A DNA stretch of 64,000 nt from Symbiodinium natans (lineage: Eukaryota > Sar > Dinophyceae > Suessiales > Symbiodiniaceae). Shown here in pieces: positions 60,064-64,000 of this stretch. Within the stretch, counting starts at the first letter, position 1. Each line of letters opens with the position of its first letter. The stretch covers positions 95,601 through 159,600 of the forward strand of contig CAJNDS010001835.1 in NCBI GenBank assembly GCA_905221605.1, in the 5' to 3' direction. The position numbers and the translations under genes are program-made. The notes under the pieces are model-generated. The model ran no database searches and was not told the DNA's origin. It saw nothing but the letters and a program-made list of their open reading frames with translations.

Positions 60064-61483
60064 AAAAAGATACGCGTGTGTGCGTCCGCAGCGCACGGCA
60101 CGCACTAACATGTCTGCGCAAGCAGAATGAGATCCATGTGGGCTGGCTGTATATATGTGTGTATGCTCGCGTTGCAAGGTTTGGTTCCTATAGTTTTTAG
60201 CCCTTGCTTTTGCAACCGCTTTGTTGCCGTAAAAATATGCCCAGCCAACGCAGCACGCGGCACGGAGAGTACAACAGCGAAGCAGCAGTATGTTGATACG
60301 GATATATTGTAAATACACACGATGTTTGTGCGAACAGAATGAGATCCATGTGTGCTAGCATGAAACGCATCAGTTGACTCACAAGACTGCGACGGACAGC
60401 CGAGATTGTTTCGCCGGCGGAGTCTTTTGCGTGCCAAAAGACAGAAGATATGTGTGTATGCTCGCGTAGCAAGCTCGGGTTCGTATAGTTTGTAGCCCTT
60501 GCTTTTGCAGCCGCTTTGATGCTGCAAAAATATGGCCAGCCAACGACGCAGCACGCGGCACGGAGAGCGCAACAGCGAAGCAGCAGTATGTTGATATGGA
60601 TATATTGCACATACGCACGATATTTGTGCGAACAGAATGAGATCCATGTGTGCTCGCATCAAACGCATCAGTTGAGTCACGAGACTGCGACGGACAGCCG
60701 AGATTGTCTCGCCGGCGGAGTCTTTTGCGTGCCAAAAGACAGAAGATATGTGTGTATGCTAGCAGAATGAGATCCATGTGTGCTGCCGAAAAACAGATAC
60801 GCGTGTGTGCGTCCGCAGCGCACGGCGCGCACTAACATGTCTGTGCAAGCAGAATGAGATCCATGTGGGCTGGCTGTATATATGTGTGTATGCTCGCGTT
60901 GCAAGGTTTGGTTCCTATAGTTTTTAGCCCTTGCTTTTGCAACCGCTTTGTTGCCGTAAACATATGCCCAGCCAACGCAGCGCGCGGCACGGAGAGCGCA
61001 ACAGCGAAGCAGCAGTATGTTGATACGGATATATTGTAAATATATACGATGTTTGTGCGAACAGAATGAGATCCATGTGTGCTAGCATGAAACGCATCAG
61101 TTGACTCACAAGACTGCGACGGACAGCCGAGATTGTTTCGCCGGCGGAATCTTCTGCGTGCCAAGAGATATGTGCGCATGCTCGCGTAGCAAGGTTTGGT
61201 TCCTATAGTTTTTAGCCCTTGCTTTTGCAGCCGCTTTGTTGCCGCAAAAATATGGCCAGCCAACGACGCAGCGCGCGGCACGGCGAGCGCAACAGCGAAG
61301 CAGCAGTATGTTGATATGGATATATTGTACATACGCACGATGCTTGTGCGAACAGAATGAGATCCATGTGTGCTCGCATAAAACGCATCAGCCGAGATTG
61401 TCTCGCCGGCGGAATCTTTTGCGTGCCAAAAGACAGAAGATATGTGTGTATGCTCGCGTAGCAAGCTCGGGTTCGTATAGTTT
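60037..61483. repeat. Higher-order tandem repeat, 727 bp period, two copies
   Basis: Copy one is 60037-60763, copy two 60764 to about 61483. The core AGAATGAGATCCATGTG recurs at 60037, 60124, 60336, 60634, then 60764, 60851, 61063, 61354: offsets of 727, 727, 727 and 720. Inside each copy a ~290 bp subunit (from GCTCGCGTTGCAAGG through TATGTTGATA to the core) is itself duplicated. The missing stops on the minus strand produce frames of 190-210 codons that repeat one another and are not genes. Confidence 0.93.
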
Positions 61484-61494
61484 GTAGCCCTGCT

Positions 61495-61606
61495 TGCTTT
61501 TGCAACCGATTTCTTGCCATAACAATATGCCTTGCCAACACCTGATGTCTATGTGGTCGTGTACGACGCGGCTGTTTAGCGCGCGGACAGATCCATGCGA
61601 ACGGCG
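61495..61606. repeat. Diverged partial unit of the same repeat family
   Basis: TTGCAACCGATTTCTTGCC to about CAGATCCATGCGAACGG. Matches the end of the window (63898-64000) more closely than the 727 bp units, including TGTGGTCGT and CTGTTTAGCGC. Confidence 0.75.
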
Positions 61607-61863
61607 AGACACCCATGTGTGCCTTAACATCATTCGTGCACGAACCTTCCCGTGTGTCGCGCCGTACGCAGTACGCGGCGCAGAGAACGCAACAATGTTG
61701 TCGCACCTGTTTTTTTTGAACGTTTTCCGACCCCCCTCCCAATCCTTTTTCACATCTCCGTGCTGTTTCTCTGCTGCTCGTGCGTGCTCTGATTTTGAAA
61801 CCCAGCGTAGTCCGACTTTGCAGCCAAAGCTGTCGTCATGGTGCAACAGTCATCAGTTACAAC

Positions 61864-62112
61864 ATATTTCCCCAACAGCGGGTGCGCTTGGGGCTTGCAA
61901 TCTGGTAAGGGAGAAGGTCGGTGACTAGATTTTGTGCACGGCTTCGCGGAAAGGTAAGGGACGTGCGCGCGCCAAACTACTGTGACTTTTTGCGCCTGGG
62001 CAATTGAAAAGTAGTGTTCGGGGAGTCCACCGAGGAAGGAAAACAGCGCCAGGCAGTTTGAGCGCACTCACGTGCCTGTGCAAGCAGAATGAGATCCATG
62101 TGTGCTGCCGAA
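61864..62112. repeat. 249 bp direct repeat, right copy
   Basis: See the left copy at 59815-60063. The two copies have the same length and are 2049 bp apart, start to start. Confidence 0.9.
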
Positions 62113-62679
62113 TCACACACGCACTACGAGAGAGGGCCCCCCACTTACAAGTAGTTAGCGTGAGTTGCATATGGACATAGCAGACTTACAAGTACTTAGC
62201 GTGAGTCCGACCATAGGCAACTTAGCAAGTAGACTTGCAAGTTCCGTATCTTTTTCTATCTTTTTGCACTATGACATTTTTAGATTTTGGCAAGGAGCTG
62301 ACATTAGCCCCCCAAGGCGCACTTAGGAGTTTGGAGCGAGTTAATATTATATTTCGAAGGGTTTGTTGGTATTAGATTTGAGTTTAAGTGTTCCTGCAAG
62401 TTCGGACAATTCATGGTTGCACAACCACGATGAGGCAACACAAACTTTGAGGGGCACGAGCTGGGCGATACAAAGCCCCAACAGTTCAGAACATTCCCGG
62501 CGCCGCTCAGTTCAACTAAAGAGACAGAAGCACAAGGATGCAAGTCTGAGGGTCTTAGGCAGGCGAGCTTCCCGGCTACAGGTATACCTTCGGCGAGTTT
62601 CCTCGCTACAGGCACCCAGCGAGTTTCTTTAGAAACGGTTTCAAACGACGCATGACGGACCCTTCTGCGCACAGGTACG
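62113..62679. other. No gene; short direct repeats
   Basis: ACTTACAAGTA and TTAGCGTGAGT repeat at about 62142 and 62183. Nothing else definable. Confidence 0.5.
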
Positions 62680-62960
62680 TGAAACAGGTATGCTTGCGGA
62701 CACATGTACGCCCACTATTGTTTTTCTGGCGGAAGCTGCGGACACATGTGCGCCCACTATTGTTTTCTGGAGGAAGCTGCGGATACCTGCGCGCCCACGC
62801 CTCAAGACACCAGCGGACACACAAGCGGACACACACGCGTCCACGTGTCTTTGCTGGCATAAACACGCGGTCACACATGCGCCCACATGGTTTTGGGATC
62901 GAAAGTGCGCGGACACATACGTATCCACACGTTTTTTGGCGCCACATCATGTCTGTGGCC
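62680..62960. repeat. Degenerate minisatellite around CGGACACATG
   Basis: Five to seven irregular units of about 25-50 bp share GCGGACACAT, CGCCCAC and TGTTTT(C)TGG; the first two units (about 62697 and 62744) are nearly identical. Encodes Thr/His/Arg-rich frames on both strands that look like repeat by-products. Confidence 0.8.
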
Positions 62961-63039
62961 ACACAGCTGCCCGCACGCCTGCCCTCAATAAAAAAAGAGC
63001 ATCTCCAAGGTTTAGGGTTCCCCGGGTTTTCGGGTTTGG

Positions 63040-63231
63040 GGTCTAAGCGAGTTTCCCCCGAGCAACCTCACAGTCGTGAGCCATCTGAAAGACTCCATCC
63101 TCGATGGTGCCGAGAACATCGCAATTGCCGGGGATCACGCCTTCGTGACGTGCTACTCGGAGGACACTCTGGTCGCGATCAACATTACCGACCCGAAGAA
63201 TCCGAGCATCACAGGAGTTTTTCGAAGATAA
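63040..63231 (+). pseudogene. LVIVD-type beta-propeller fragment (exon or remnant)
   Basis: The plus strand reads SNLTVVSHLKDSILDGAENI, then AIAGDHAFVTCYSEDTLVAI and NITDPKNPSITGVF, followed by TAA at 63229-63231. The pattern L-D-G-A...I-x-G-x-x-A-F-V....L-x-x-I-x-I-x-D-P-x-N-P is that of the LVIVD repeat, a beta-propeller blade. A single blade is present. It could be a real exon (GT donor possible within ITGVF, acceptor near 63046) or a relic. It is the only recognised plus-strand coding sequence in the window and lies among repeats. Confidence 0.6.
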
Positions 63232-63596
63232 CCAGAGGCTTGATGAAGCCAAAACACACTGCAAGCGAGTTTTCGCCCTCACCGAAAAAACTAGCGTCTT
63301 CAAGGTTTCAGGGTATTTAGGATTTAGGGTAGTACATCGGCAAACCAGCTAAGGAAAACTTAAACCAGGAAGCTGCATCAAAGCTACATGTCGGCATGGA
63401 TTGCTACAATTCAAAAAGCAAGGACGCGCTTGCAAAGTATAAACCCTATATTCATCCGCCCATAAAGTAAATCAGTCTGTGTTCCATGCTATATACGCAT
63501 TTCGAACATGGCAGCGGCCGAGAGAAATGCGTCGAGCGGCTCTTGCTCACGGTTGCTGTCTGTGCAAATTTCGCAAATCCCGTCCCGCGAATAATT

Positions 63597-63618
63597 CCCC
63601 CCCCCCCCCCAAAAAAAA
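63597..63618. repeat. Homopolymer C then A run
   Basis: Fourteen to fifteen C followed by eight A; a G run (63784-63792) lies about 170 bp further on. Likely places for sequencing error. Confidence 0.9.
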
Positions 63619-63805
63619 GCAGGGCCAAACAAGATAGTTTGGCTATGTCTGCTATCTTTTCCTATCTCCTTTCATATAAAACTCTGTATCTCGCTTATCC
63701 AGACTTGTATGTTTAGGGTTTACTTAGCAGACGTGTAACTGACCTTAAGGACGTTGTAACGGATTTGTAACTGTACTTGCAAGGGGGGGGGGCCCACTAT
63801 TGTAA

Positions 63806-64000
63806 CATGTCTGCGCAAGCAGAATGAGATCCATGTGGGCTGGCCGTGTGTATGTGCGAAGCAAGTTTTGGTTCCTACAGTTTTTGGCCCTTGCTTTTGC
63901 AACCGCTGTCTTGCCGTAAAGATATGCCTACCCAACAGCTGCTGTCTGTGTGGTCGTATACCACGCAGCTATTTAGCGCAAGAACAGATCCGCGTGAACG
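63806..64000. repeat. Truncated further copy of the 60-62 kb repeat family
   Basis: Contains the core AGAATGAGATCCATGTG at 63821 and GTTTTTGGCCCTTGCTTTTG, then diverges to the form seen at 61495-61606. It runs off the window, so the family continues beyond it. Confidence 0.85.

Noticed and set aside
60105-61742. Minus-strand frames of 130-210 codons with recurring MDLIL and TYCCFAV segments
   Set aside because: All are frames through the 727 bp tandem repeat and mirror its periodicity; no splice or protein-family support.
1-64000. tRNA, rRNA, CRISPR or intact transposon
   Set aside because: No cloverleaf with conserved boxes, no rRNA-like conserved stretch, no regularly spaced repeat-spacer pattern and no transposase or RT domain were recognised by eye; a covariance-model scan would be decisive.

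Overview
The window looks like nuclear DNA of a dinoflagellate, most likely of the Symbiodiniaceae/Suessiales type. Genes are broken into many short exons (about 25-180 nt) with few long reading frames. Splice donors are mostly GC, with some GA and GT. Long CTA/ATC/CT microsatellites are present, and there is a candidate relict of the dinoflagellate spliced leader just upstream of one start codon. Most genes below were rebuilt by hand: translated blocks matching a known family were joined where acceptor, donor and codon phase agreed. Many of these exons contain no ATG.

Every gene recognised between 0.4 and 59.6 kb lies on the minus strand, as expected of a dinoflagellate unidirectional gene array. 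In transcription order (right to left) the best supported are: a WD40-repeat protein (56.8-59.6 kb); a 2-oxoglutarate/Fe(II) oxygenase-like protein (55.5-56.0); a HEAT-repeat protein (46.3-48.2); a two-domain chromate-transporter (CHR) family membrane protein (37.5-41.2) whose first intron holds a ~470 bp CTA microsatellite; an FHA-BRCT protein resembling the N-terminus of nibrin/NBS1 (33.7-34.4); an RMD1/RMND1 (DUF155, YagE/Sif2) family mitochondrial-type protein (21.3-22.9); a gene made of alternating duplicated helical exons (13.6-14.8); and a small EF-hand protein (11.8-12.4). Several further exon groups are phase-consistent but belong to families I do not recognise (about 0.4-1.1, 5.2-5.6, 10.1, 17.5, 25.6-27.2, 31.9, 36.2-37.4, 41.8, 44.2, 51.8-52.5 and 54.1 kb).

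The right end (59.8-64 kb) is different. It holds a higher-order tandem repeat (727 bp period), a pair of 249 bp direct repeats about 2.05 kb apart, a degenerate minisatellite, homopolymer runs, and a plus-strand fragment of an LVIVD-type beta-propeller exon. This may be where the minus-strand array ends and a plus-strand array begins. The genes show no obvious shared pathway, which is normal for such arrays. No rRNA, tRNA, CRISPR array or intact transposon was recognised. Large stretches between the named exons are probably intron or intergenic sequence in which I see nothing definable.
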